Source: Phaeodactylum tricornutum CCAP 1055/1 (taxonomy: Eukaryota > Bacillariophyta > Bacillariophyceae > Surirellales > Neidiaceae). From it: a stretch of 64,000 bases of DNA. Both the position numbers and the translations under genes were made by a program. The notes beneath the pieces were generated by a model that worked only from the letters and a program-made list of their open reading frames with translations, did not search any database and was not told where the DNA came from. Below, one piece after another: positions 42,531 through 52,380 of the stretch (position 1 is its first letter; the number at the start of each line of letters is the position of its first letter). The stretch spans positions 1,680,993 through 1,744,992 of the forward strand of contig NC_011669.1 of assembly GCF_000150955.2 (NCBI RefSeq). Reading direction: 5' to 3'.

Positions 42531-42707
42531 ATATATTGCCAGAGGCAAGTTCTTGATGTCAAGCTCAGGCTGCTCCTTTCTCTTCCAGATGAAACCTGCA
42601 AACATTACAACATTAACCCTAACATATATTGCCGGAGGCAAGTTATTGATGTCAAGCTCAGGCTGCTCCTTTCTCTTCCAGATGAAACCTGCAAACATTA
42701 AAACATC
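42531..42707. repeat. Two-copy tandem repeat, 93-base period
   Basis: Copies at 42531-42623 and 42624-42707 (the second cut short) differ at only a few bases. Both contain the stretch CAAGCTCAGGCTGCTCCTTT. The junction includes TTAACCCTAAC, a telomere-like sequence. Confidence 0.85.
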
Positions 42708-43846
42708 AGGGTGGAATGGCCCCGGTGGCCCCAGCCCCTCTCAAAAGTAGATTGTAAACACTTGTACTTCCCTAAACTAAGCACAATATTACAATACCTT
42801 CCTGCTGCCTGTATGGAAGGAAAGCTTGCCAGCACCTCCAGTGTGCCCAGGTCCATCTCATCAGCTCAACAAGGAATTCCAGCCCCTACAAGGACTGCTA
42901 CAGTGGGCTGTCCCTTCACACAACTGACAGCATCAATTGTTCCATTGCTGCTGGTCAAAGTTAAGACAATAGGGCCTACAATGGTACTGATACTGGGCAT
43001 TTCTGCAAGCTTGCAATCATGGTTGCCATTGGAAGGGCGGTTTGTCTTCTGCTTGCATGACAACTGTGTTGCACGGCTTTCCCACTCAGTGTCATTGTAC
43101 TCATTGTTGTTGCTGCATTCCTGCATGGAAGCAACACCTTCTTCACAGTTGGTACTCTTTTTGTTTTGGTCAGAAGGCAAGACCAGCTGCCAGTAAAATC
43201 CCTGCAAAAAGCAACCTTGTCCACCCAACAGCAGCATGGCCTTCCAAAGCTTGGTGTGCTGCACATCATTTGCAACCAAGGCTGCAACTGCATTCCCAAC
43301 ATTGGTGCAGACCCCACCCATTGTGCCTGGTTTGCATGCAGTCACAAAGACCATCAAATTCTTCAGTCTGTGCAAGCATTCCAAGCAGATTTTCAAGTCT
43401 ATGCTCAGAAAACCAATACTATTGAGACTGTCTATAGTCCATCCTGCTAGCTTGCTTTGTTGGGGTTTTTCCAATGAGCAATGGTCCAATGCCTTGTCCT
43501 CCTCTTTTTGAAGATAGTCTTCTCTGTCATTGTCAACAATCAATTGTTTGAATACAGGTAGTCTCCGATGATGGACGATTTTATAACCCTAACCCTACTA
43601 ATATCAAGGAGAACCCAAAGTTGCCACAACTTTATATTGTCACCCGGATATTGATATGCATTTGCTTTGTATATAACTCCGTCCTTTACGGTTATTGAAC
43701 AATGGGTCGAGCGAGTGCTATGGAGTGAGGGTTACTCTGGTTCACGTTATGTAACGGCATGGCGGACATTCGCAATCCCCTTATACACACAGTTGCCTTG
43801 TCGGCATCGAGTCTCCCTTCACCCCCAAACCCACACATTCAACAGT
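42708..43846. other. CG-depleted accessory DNA with an unrecognised open frame
   Basis: An open frame of 225 codons at 42866-43543 (-) has no ATG at its start and matches no family I know; it may be part of a mobile element or spurious. From 43076 to 43565 there is not one CG dinucleotide in 490 bases. A short telomere-like run TAACCCTAACCCTA lies near 43585. The last 150 bases before the SUN gene regain CG and probably hold its promoter. Confidence 0.5.
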
Positions 43847-45199
43847 ATGCGTAGTAAATTATCGCAATTACTGCTTGGCGTTGTTGCCTTGGGAACCGGG
43901 TGTGTCTTGTTGGTCTCCAGCAATGCGGACGACACGGGGTTGGCGGGGGAGCGACACGCGGCGTACCAAGCCTTGGCATCCGCGGCATCCTTCCAAAGCA
44001 TCGTCGAGACGTGGCATACCCGCGCCACGCAACTCATCGACCGTACCGTCGATCTCCATTCGAAATACGATGCAGTGGAGGAGTCGGTATTTGAAGCGGA
44101 GCAAGCGATCCGACTCTTCAACGCGCAACAACTCAAAGTTGTCATTGAAGGCTTCGACGCCGTACACGAAGCGGAACTCGAGCGGCGAGCCATACAGCAG
44201 CCACAGGACTTGGAAGATGTTCCCATGCCGCTTACCAAGGACGAATTCCGCAATGCCATTCCGTTGGATAGTATAGTCGATCCGAGTGACGTGCGGATGG
44301 AGCACTGGGTAGTGGATTACATTGACAGGGTACTGAACGAACGCACACCGCCCACGCAGGTGCAAACAACGCCGTCACCCACACACTCGTGCGTGACACC
44401 ACAGAAGGCAGTCCAGGAAGTACACGCCGCCTTGGTACGACACGCGACGGACGGAATCGGTATGGAAGATCACGCGAGGGGAGCCAGAATTGTGCACGAA
44501 ATGACCACCACTACCTACACGCCACCGCCACAATCACACCAGCGGCTGGGAAACGTCTGGTGGCGCAGGTTTATTCCACAAGACTGGGAATCCTTTCTCC
44601 CCAGCGGATGGGAGGAATGGGATGCACGTGTACCGCTCTTCTTCTCGCATACATTTGGAAGCAAGGCTCCGGTGAGTGCCAAACCGGAGTCTATTCTAAT
44701 ACCCTTGACGACGCCAGGCGCTTGTTGGCCCATGGACGGCTCTAACGGACACGTCACTCTAGCCCTGGCGTATCCGGTCGCAGTCAGCGCAATCACCATC
44801 GATCACGTATCCAAGTATCTGCTCAACGAACCCTCGGAGCAGCTCACGAGTGCCCCCAAGGACTTTCGAATCGTCGCGTATCCTCCCTGTATTGAGCATT
44901 GCCACGGCTTGTCCTTTGACGTCAACGATCCCTTTGATCTAGCGCAGGGAACCTTTGAAAGAGACGGCACGACCGTGCAAACCTTTGCTACGCAGAATCT
45001 CGATCCACCATTACTCGGGCGCGAGCACACAATGGAGGAAGGATCGTGCTCGGCAGCTGCCGCGACGACTTGCGGTGTACCGGATGCCAACCAAGGCTTG
45101 GTGGCGGCCGTGCAAGTACAAATTTTGAGTAATTGGGGGAATGAAGATTACACCTGCCTGTATCGGATTCGTGTTCACGGAGAATCAGCCGATCTATAG
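43847..45199 (+). CDS. SUN-domain nuclear-envelope protein
   Basis: Single exon, 450 aa, from the first in-frame ATG (43847); the frame is open upstream to 43667 but without ATG. Residues 8-25 (LLLGVVALGTGCVLLVSS) form one membrane span very near the N-terminus. Helical segments follow (about 40-150), which may pair as coiled coil. The C-terminal 170 residues are a SUN domain: GACWPMDGSNGHVTLALAYP, VSAITIDHVSKYLLNEPSEQ, PKDFRIVAYPP, and the closing strand QVQILSNWGNEDYTCLYRIR. Such proteins sit in the inner nuclear membrane and bind KASH partners, or act in the ER (mid-SUN/Slp1 type). The C-terminal position of the domain fits the nuclear type, but the nucleoplasmic tail is only about seven residues long. 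Confidence 0.85.
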   Translation: MRSKLSQLLLGVVALGTGCVLLVSSNADDTGLAGERHAAYQALASAASFQSIVETWHTRATQLIDRTVDLHSKYDAVEESVFEAEQAIRLFNAQQLKVVIEGFDAVHEAELERRAIQQPQDLEDVPMPLTKDEFRNAIPLDSIVDPSDVRMEHWVVDYIDRVLNERTPPTQVQTTPSPTHSCVTPQKAVQEVHAALVRHATDGIGMEDHARGARIVHEMTTTTYTPPPQSHQRLGNVWWRRFIPQDWESFLPSGWEEWDARVPLFFSHTFGSKAPVSAKPESILIPLTTPGACWPMDGSNGHVTLALAYPVAVSAITIDHVSKYLLNEPSEQLTSAPKDFRIVAYPPCIEHCHGLSFDVNDPFDLAQGTFERDGTTVQTFATQNLDPPLLGREHTMEEGSCSAAAATTCGVPDANQGLVAAVQVQILSNWGNEDYTCLYRIRVHGESADL

Positions 45200-45394
45200 T
45201 AGCTTATATACCTATATCATGAATGATATGCATTCCATTACGTTGAAACGACGTGATGCTACTGTGACCCAACCCATCACACTTTAGCTGATCCAAGCGT
45301 CGACTAAATTTCCCGTTTCCTTTTACATAAGCTATGGTTAGTCTAAGTACCTATTGTATAGCCATATGCTATTGCGGAAATCAGAACCACTGAC

Positions 45395-48058
45395 CTATTT
45401 TAGAATACAATTAAATGGATTGAAAGAACAGTTCGAATGTTGTATAGCATCCATTGCGATTTTGGCTCTCTCTTCCTGTTGGGCAAGTGCAACGTATCTC
45501 TGATCCCGCAACCGGTCTCGAACATCTCGGCTCCGGGCATCCCTCTCCTCTTGAGCCCTCTCTTGACGGACTCGAGCATGGTGTCTCTTTTCTCTTGCAC
45601 GAAACGCAAGCGAAAGCCGACGACGTTGTTTGCAGTCCAGCAAATACCCTTCCACATCTGACCGAGCTTCAGTCTCGAGTTCAAAGTTGCTTGCCTCAAC
45701 GAGCTGTTGTCGTACTGTTCGCTCCTGTTCTTCCAGTCTCTGTTTCCTTGATTCCTTTCGTCGATACTCAAATGATGCTCGGTCTCTTTCTGCACACTGC
45801 TTACGGTAGTTTTCGACGTCGGTTTGGTCCGCGGCTCTCAGCAACTCGTCCTCGTGGGCTTTTTGAATTCTTTCTGACTTTTGATCATCGTCCACCTGAC
45901 GAGAATGAACTACCTCTTGTCCCCGCAGCCGTAGTGATTGCCGACGCTCCTCTTCCAGTCGCTTTAAGTATACTTTGGCATCTTCTTCGGCCGCCCACTT
46001 CAGCACTAGTGATTCTGTTTCTTTTTCTCGCGCTATTGTCCTGAGCTCCTCCATGACCTGGGCATGTTGTACACGCTCAGCATTGCGCCTTTTGGTACTT
46101 TCCCGTTGCTCTGCATTCAATTCTAATCGGTACGCTTCCGCATCTTTCTCACCTTCCCATTTCAGTTCGTACGAAGCATGTTCTTTACGCATGGCTTCCG
46201 AGGCGATGTCACTCAACACTGCCCGCTGATCCACTGTTGCCCGCCCGCGTTTCTGCAAACTTTCACGGCGTTCCGCTTCAAGTCTTCGCTGGTATTCCTC
46301 CGCGTCCTTCTCACCTGCCCATTTGAGCTCGTACGATTTATGCGTCGACGCCAACTCGTCATTGCGTTGCTGTTCTACCAAATCGCGTTGTACTTTGCCG
46401 TATTTTTTTCGACCTGCCAGACTGTTCCGCCGCTCCTCTTCCAGCTGGCGTTGGTACGCTAGTGCATCCTTTTCACCGGCCCATTTAAGTTCATAGGAGG
46501 CGTGGGCTGCCGCAAGCTGCTCAGAGTGTACCTGTTCTTCTTGTTGAGCTATGTTCCACGCTGTTCGGTTCCGTTGAGCCAGACTTTCTCGGCGAGCTTG
46601 TTGCAAACGACGTTGATAAGCTGTCGCATCGTCTTCGCCCGCCCACTTGAGTTCGTACGACTCGTGCTCGTCCTGTTGAGTTTTCGCAGCCGCTTCGGCT
46701 GACTCTTGACGTTGCCGCGTACCCTCTTTGACACGAAAAGCATAACTGTTCCTACGCTCTTCGCTAAGTTGCCGCTGGTACGCGTCTGCATCGCGGTTTG
46801 CAGCTTGATTGAGTTCAAAACTTTCGTGGGCTTTTGCGGCTTCGTCCGCTTTCTGGTCCGATATCAGTGCCCGTATTTGTTTCGCTGTAGCGTTTCGACC
46901 GGCCAAACTTGTACGGCGTTGCTGGGCCATTTCTCGTTGGTAAGCTTCCACATCCTTTTCAGCTTGCCACTTGAGTTCGTACGAGGCGTGATGTTGTGCA
47001 GCTTCATCACTCTGGAGTCGGGCATGGACTGCGCGAATACGACGAGCATCGCCGCTACGAAATTGAAAACTCTTACGTCGCTGTTCGGCGTTATTCCGGT
47101 TGAATTCGCGCTGCGCAATACTGGCTTGATGTCGCTCTTCAAAAACAATCTGTTCTTCTTCAATCCGCTGCAGGTGGAGTTGCTTGGTGCCCTGATGATT
47201 ATTGGCTCGAAGGCGTGCACGGGCTGCCAAAGATTGTCGGCGCCGACGTTCTTGCTCGTCTCGAAGTGCACGTTGGTGGTCACGGTAGACGCTGGAATTG
47301 AACTCGACTTGCTGGTCAGTCTGTTCCAGGGCTGACTGACGCAGTAGCATCTCTCGTTGCGCTTTTTCTTGACTATTTTTGGAAGACAATTGGCGTTCCA
47401 GGGACAGAATCTGACGGCGTTGGTGCTCGGATTGTTGATAAAAGGAGGCAGCTTCGGCGCGGTCTTGCTCCCACTCTTGACGAACCTGGGTTGTTTGTTG
47501 GAACTTTTGTCGCAGATTCTCCTGTTTGGCAAGGCGCGCCGCGTTGATAGATTGATTGACGCTTACGGCAGCTTTGTTGATGGCGTCCTGTGTTTTCCGG
47601 ACTAAATCCCGACGCAGCGGTGACCGATTCTCCGTACGCATCCGTTTGAGTTCTTCCTGTAAGTGATGGTTGGTTGACTTTGGAGGAGACGAGTGTTGGA
47701 GTACAGGCCCGCTAACAACGTGTGCAGGGATTCCGGAGGAGTTTTCCTTGCCAGGTGTGGCGCTAGTGGCAATAATTCGATCAAAGGGTCCAATGTGAGA
47801 CTTGCTACCAGACGAGGAACCAGCGGTGGAAGCATCACTCGTTTGGAAAGACTCTTCCGTAAAGAGATGAACCGCGGTACTGTTCGACTGTGCATTCGCT
47901 AGCGAGAGCGTGTCGTTCCAGCTCGACCCCGACACCTTGCTCGAAGAGCAAGGGGAGTAGGCGAGACTGGTGTCGTGATCGTCCACCACCGCGTCTCCAA
48001 ACACACGACGAGCCTTTTCTCGCTTTTTCCCACTCGGCGGAGCGGCGACCGTGGACAT
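45395..48058 (-). CDS. Coiled-coil protein with nine 54-residue repeats carrying RRxS-like motifs
   Basis: Single coding exon, 887 aa, from the first in-frame ATG (48058, MSTVAAPPSGKKREKARRVF). The frame continues upstream without ATG. A GTGAGT...TCGCAG pair at about 48124-48166 could be a 5'-UTR intron. The first 190 residues are disordered. From about residue 359 the protein is a tandem array of nine 54-residue units with consensus SYELKWAGEKDAxAYQRxLE then ERRxSLxxR; one or two diverged units precede it. The array is almost wholly charged alpha-helix, so a long rod-like coiled coil is expected. Most units hold R-R-x-S, a basophilic kinase site. I recognise no family; a cytoskeletal or scaffold role is a guess. 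Composition is Arg/Glu/Gln-rich with few hydrophobics. Confidence 0.75.
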   Translation of the reverse strand: MSTVAAPPSGKKREKARRVFGDAVVDDHDTSLAYSPCSSSKVSGSSWNDTLSLANAQSNSTAVHLFTEESFQTSDASTAGSSSGSKSHIGPFDRIIATSATPGKENSSGIPAHVVSGPVLQHSSPPKSTNHHLQEELKRMRTENRSPLRRDLVRKTQDAINKAAVSVNQSINAARLAKQENLRQKFQQTTQVRQEWEQDRAEAASFYQQSEHQRRQILSLERQLSSKNSQEKAQREMLLRQSALEQTDQQVEFNSSVYRDHQRALRDEQERRRRQSLAARARLRANNHQGTKQLHLQRIEEEQIVFEERHQASIAQREFNRNNAEQRRKSFQFRSGDARRIRAVHARLQSDEAAQHHASYELKWQAEKDVEAYQREMAQQRRTSLAGRNATAKQIRALISDQKADEAAKAHESFELNQAANRDADAYQRQLSEERRNSYAFRVKEGTRQRQESAEAAAKTQQDEHESYELKWAGEDDATAYQRRLQQARRESLAQRNRTAWNIAQQEEQVHSEQLAAAHASYELKWAGEKDALAYQRQLEEERRNSLAGRKKYGKVQRDLVEQQRNDELASTHKSYELKWAGEKDAEEYQRRLEAERRESLQKRGRATVDQRAVLSDIASEAMRKEHASYELKWEGEKDAEAYRLELNAEQRESTKRRNAERVQHAQVMEELRTIAREKETESLVLKWAAEEDAKVYLKRLEEERRQSLRLRGQEVVHSRQVDDDQKSERIQKAHEDELLRAADQTDVENYRKQCAERDRASFEYRRKESRKQRLEEQERTVRQQLVEASNFELETEARSDVEGYLLDCKQRRRLSLAFRAREKRHHARVRQERAQEERDARSRDVRDRLRDQRYVALAQQEERAKIAMDAIQHSNCSFNPFNCILK

Positions 48059-49331
48059 GACGAGTTGTTTACTATCGTATTGGACAAGAGTGTGAGGGTC
48101 AGATGAAACGACGTGGGAATAGTAGGGACGACACTGCGAGGAAAAAACACACGACGCGCAACTCACGTTTTCGGGGGCTGAAGGTCGAGTCAAGGGTATG
48201 GCACTATTTTCGTTCGTGTTTGCTCGACTTGCAACAACGAGGCTTCTCACGCACTACCAAATTCTAACGTCGATAGCGTATATTTGGACAATTGACCGAT
48301 GGATTGGGAAGATCTTACTGTCAATATCGTCGAGACACACTGCAGAGTTATCTCTTGTACCACAACAACAACTGCAAGAACAACACGAACAACAACAACA
48401 TCAACTACGGGAACCAAACCCACGCGCACCGAAAGCATGCATGCCCATGATCCTCGGTCGATGCTAAAAAAATGGCTCGAAGCAAACGATAACCGTCGTA
48501 ACGGTAACCGCTAAACATACCGGTATAGAACGACATGGTTCAAAAGCGACTAGCCGGCGTGAGGTTTGAGAAGTCGCTTTGGTATTTGTAGTCATTCCAT
48601 TGTCTGTCCCTTTAAATCGATAGTAGCTTTGATTTGTCTGATGACTTCGTCCTCGAACGATGCCCACACCGCGTCCCGTATCCACTGTGAATCAAATGCA
48701 CACGTCGCTCTTTCCGGTACAGGTGCCGATTTGCCTTTGTAGAGTGGAGTAGAACTCGTACGGAGTCGATGTGGAGGGAACCTGGAAGAAGAAAGACCCG
48801 AAATCTTGGGACCACGCGCACGAAAACAAGTGTAGGACCAAACCAGCCAACCAAAATCCACGTCTGTTTCCTTTCTGTGGACAGACAGTACCAGTACTGT
48901 CGTGTGGCTAGTAAGTAGCTAGAGAGAGATCCGATGGCTATCGTTGTGTGTGGCGTTGGGGCTCCCTCCTATTCGCGTTCCTACCACGAATGTCTCATCT
49001 CCCGCCCTTATTTTTCTCTCCGTATACGTTTCTGCAGTAATTCTACCTGGGCACACTACACCGGACCGAAGGCCGTGCACCTTTCATATTTGGAGGGCGT
49101 GAAAAACTCCAAAGCCAACGAATCCGTCAAACCCCACAGGATTGTTCTTGTGTTGAGTGGTTCTCCCTGACGTGCGTTGTTTGTGTCATCGCGGGAATAC
49201 ATGTATCAATAAGCATCCCTGTGTTTGTCTGTGTATAGTATATTCCTTGCTTTGAATAGCGTGTGCCTTCCGAGCATTACTTTCTGTTCCGTTCTCGACT
49301 GTCTCTCGAAGGGCTGCTTCCCAATTCAGGA
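48059..49331. other. Divergent intergenic region, repeat protein / PUF gene
   Basis: About 1.27 kb. It holds a CAA-rich tract at about 48358-48405. ATG frames at 48198-48467 (+) and 48592-48861 (-) have no domain and are not supported. A stop at 49257-49259 closes the PUF frame upstream, so any 5' extension of that gene would need an unseen exon. Confidence 0.4.
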
Positions 49332-52034
49332 ATGAGTCTGGAAGACGCCATGCCGAACGTAACGTCGGTATCGGAACACCAGCGGAAACAAAATGGTAAC
49401 GGCGTTGCGGGAGGGACCCAAAATTTGCCTCAGGGTATTGTGGATTCCTTGGGAGAGGCTTTGGCGGGCGTGACGATGAATGGAGGTTCCTCTACCACAT
49501 CTCATACCTTTGCATCCACGGGGGCCTTCTTAATGGGGAACGGCTCCGCTGCTGATCGTAACAACGATGGTTGGGGAAACTATGCGGATCCTGCTGCCCC
49601 AACAGCGGTTCCCTTTTCCACCGGTGCGCAACGCGAGAGTTCCTCCGGTTCGGGCGCGGTGGATCGCAATCACGAAAGTCTGGAGCGCTTCCTCTCCCAG
49701 AGCCCTTCACAAACACTCGGCGATGATGTATTCAAGCTGTCGCATCCGAATCTACCAGCTCTCGAAGAAGAACAGCATCAGCATCGATTGAAAGACTCGA
49801 ACGCTTTTCGGTACTCGGGAACCGCCCTCGCCCCGGGACCATCGAACGGCATGGCGCAGTCCCACCATCACCACAAGATTGCGCCCGAATCCCGTACTCG
49901 ACGTGCGGATTCGCCGTCGTGTTCCGGAACGGGAACGACGACTTCCAGTCGGTCGGTGTCACCCTACACCAACAGCACGGACAGCCGTGCGATTCACGCG
50001 TACCACAGTTTCAGCCACGGCAACGCTCATGGCAACGCAGGAACCGCCGATGGGATTGGTTTAGGGGGATCGGTGCTCCCACCTTCTCGCCACTCCTTTG
50101 CGGAAGACGAACGTTCCGCGTATTCCTTGGGGAACGCGCACGCTTCACATGCCAGTCTCCCGACGCTTGATGCGCATCGATCTCGCTTGGCCAGTGATCG
50201 AAGCAACGGCCACATGATCGGTACCGCCCCCACTTTTGATCGCGTCCCCTCTTACTCGCCAGCTTCAATCGATCCGCCGCTGTTGTCTTCTGCCAATGGA
50301 CAACAGCCTCAGGTCCTGTACATGGCAGTCCCCTCCCCGGATGGACGTGGACAGGTCTTTCAGGCAGTTCAGATGGTGCAGGTGCCTGGACGTGGCCAAG
50401 TTTTTCAACCAGTGCAAACGGCCGGCGCACACACTCCGGTTCAGAACAATCGTTCCCTCGACGGGAACCATCCCATTATGGCACTTCCTCCGCTCGGTGG
50501 GGCGGCCATGAATGACCACGGAGACTCGTTGAGCGACAATCAATACGCAGCGAACAATAGCGATGTCTACATTCGCGACGACTTTCTCGCTGGCAACGAC
50601 GCAAACGCCGGTCCCTACGATACGACGGTGGCTAGTCTCTACGCAGCACCCCAACGTCCTCCCCTCGACATCCTACTGGGACAAATCCGTCGTTTGTCGC
50701 GTGATCAAGTCGGCTGCCGTCTCGTGCAACAGGCACTCGACGAAGAAGGTACCATTGCTGCCACACTCATTCTCAAGGAAGGTCTACCCTTTTGGGGCGA
50801 AGCCATGGTGGATCCGTTCGGTAACTATCTGTTCCAGAAGATTTTGGAAAAGGTTACCCCCCAAGAACGTATCATGCTTGTCAAGAGTGTCAGTCCTCGC
50901 CTCGTCAACGCCAGTTTGAATCTGCACGGTACCCGAAGTGTCCAAAAATTAGTTGAACTTTGTGCTCAAGACGAACACAACCAGGTCGTGGGTGCGAATG
51001 AAGAGTCCGCTGCTGATATATTGACGTACAGCCTGGCTCCGGCTGCAGCCCGTCTCTGTATCGACAGTCACGGTAATCACGTCATTCAGCGTATCCTCCT
51101 CAAGCTAAACTACAAGCACTCCAAGTTTGTCTTTGATGCGGTCGCCCTAAGTGTTGGAGACGTTGCACGTCACCGTCATGGATGCTGTGTTATTCAGCGT
51201 TGCCTCGACTCACAGCCAACGGAGGCTCGTTCTCACTTGGTCCTTCGAATCGTCGACAAGTCGCTCGAGCTCATGCAAGACGCATACGGCAACTATGTTG
51301 TCCAGTACGTGCTTGACGTGTGCTCTGATCAGGATGTTCAGGCAGTCTGCGAGAGTGTAGCAGGACGTGTCAACCTTTTGGCGATTCAGAAGTTTAGCTC
51401 CAATGTTATGGAAAAATGTCTCGAACGTTGTTCGGATCGTATCAAGGAGATGTACTTGGACGAAATGAGTAGACCGGAACGCATTCGCGAGCTCATGATG
51501 GATCCTTTCGGGAACTATGTTGTTCAGCGAGCCTTATCTGTTGCAACGCACACACAAGCCATCCGTTTGGTCGAAGCCATGCGTCCACATTTGCTTTCCA
51601 CACAAACGAGCGGTCCCAACGGACAGCGCAACGGAGGCGTTCGCAATACGGCGGGTGGACGCCGTATCATTGCCAAAATTTGCCGCCGCTTTCCAAACTT
51701 TACGTTAAACCCCGTGGGAACCGAGGAAGAGTTGTACGGCCAGAACCGTGGGCCTCAGCCTCCTGGCAATGGTGGACGTCGTCAACACCAACAGTCTCAA
51801 CAGCAGCAGCACCAACCTGTTTTGAGGTCTAGTTACAACGGCGGTGCCGTTGGAAAACATCAAACACGCCACCAGCCTGCACAGCACTACAATCAAGATC
51901 CGCGCTTGTCGCACGGCCTCGCTCAGCAGCAGCAACAACAACAACAGTCGCAGCAGTCTTACTACAATATGGGTCCAGCCACACCCTATTATGATCATTT
52001 CACCGGCGGGCATGGTGGCTACATCGGTTTGTAA
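49332..52034 (+). CDS. PUM: Pumilio/PUF-family RNA-binding protein
   Basis: Single exon, 900 aa, from the first ATG after an in-frame stop. The N-terminal 440 residues are disordered (Ser/Asn/His/Gly-rich). Residues about 442-755 form eight PUF repeats. Their RNA-contact motifs, in order R1-R8, are VGCRLVQQ, FGNYLFQK, HGTRSVQK, HGNHVIQR, HGCCVIQR, YGNYVVQY, FSSNVMEK and FGNYVVQR. The set N..Q, S..E, N..Q, C..Q read from R8 to R5 is the classic UGUA code. The tail (about 800-900) is rich in Gln and His, with glutamine runs. PUF proteins bind 3'-UTR elements and recruit deadenylase to repress or destabilise mRNAs. All eight repeats look intact. The decay enzyme XRN1 is encoded 8 kb away, but this is probably coincidence. 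Confidence 0.93.
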   Translation: MSLEDAMPNVTSVSEHQRKQNGNGVAGGTQNLPQGIVDSLGEALAGVTMNGGSSTTSHTFASTGAFLMGNGSAADRNNDGWGNYADPAAPTAVPFSTGAQRESSSGSGAVDRNHESLERFLSQSPSQTLGDDVFKLSHPNLPALEEEQHQHRLKDSNAFRYSGTALAPGPSNGMAQSHHHHKIAPESRTRRADSPSCSGTGTTTSSRSVSPYTNSTDSRAIHAYHSFSHGNAHGNAGTADGIGLGGSVLPPSRHSFAEDERSAYSLGNAHASHASLPTLDAHRSRLASDRSNGHMIGTAPTFDRVPSYSPASIDPPLLSSANGQQPQVLYMAVPSPDGRGQVFQAVQMVQVPGRGQVFQPVQTAGAHTPVQNNRSLDGNHPIMALPPLGGAAMNDHGDSLSDNQYAANNSDVYIRDDFLAGNDANAGPYDTTVASLYAAPQRPPLDILLGQIRRLSRDQVGCRLVQQALDEEGTIAATLILKEGLPFWGEAMVDPFGNYLFQKILEKVTPQERIMLVKSVSPRLVNASLNLHGTRSVQKLVELCAQDEHNQVVGANEESAADILTYSLAPAAARLCIDSHGNHVIQRILLKLNYKHSKFVFDAVALSVGDVARHRHGCCVIQRCLDSQPTEARSHLVLRIVDKSLELMQDAYGNYVVQYVLDVCSDQDVQAVCESVAGRVNLLAIQKFSSNVMEKCLERCSDRIKEMYLDEMSRPERIRELMMDPFGNYVVQRALSVATHTQAIRLVEAMRPHLLSTQTSGPNGQRNGGVRNTAGGRRIIAKICRRFPNFTLNPVGTEEELYGQNRGPQPPGNGGRRQHQQSQQQQHQPVLRSSYNGGAVGKHQTRHQPAQHYNQDPRLSHGLAQQQQQQQQSQQSYYNMGPATPYYDHFTGGHGGYIGL

Positions 52035-52380
52035 GAAGAATGTTGTGTTGCCATGCCGTGACGACAGTCCCTTTGGGGTCTTTTGTTCATTGTATTAGAA
52101 TGTACTTCCAAAATTTTCACGCAGGAAATGAAAGAGCGTTGAGAATGTTTGTTTATCAGCTAAAAGAGAGAAGCACTGTTAAAAAGGAAAAAAATAGATT
52201 GAATCTTGTCCGTGGTCGCGTCATGGGGCTGCTCTAGCTTCATAAGAGAAAATAATGAATGCATGTACTAAATTGTTGCTTTTATCAAACATTGCTGTAA
52301 TACTTTGAACAAAATTATATGCAAATAAATGTGAACGATTTATTGCACGGCTTGCCGCCATAAATCTCTTTGAATAAGAA
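52035..52380. other. Convergent intergenic region, PUF / EPL1
   Basis: About 345 AT-rich bases between two gene ends, presumably both 3' UTRs. No UGUAUAUA element was seen on either strand here. Confidence 0.35.

Noticed and set aside
46706-47335. 209-codon plus-strand frame opposite the repeat protein
   Set aside because: It mirrors the 54-residue repeats on the other strand and has no domain of its own.
48198-48467. 89-codon plus-strand gene with a glutamine-rich end
   Set aside because: The glutamines come from a CAA-rich tract in a promoter region; no domain and no neighbouring exon.
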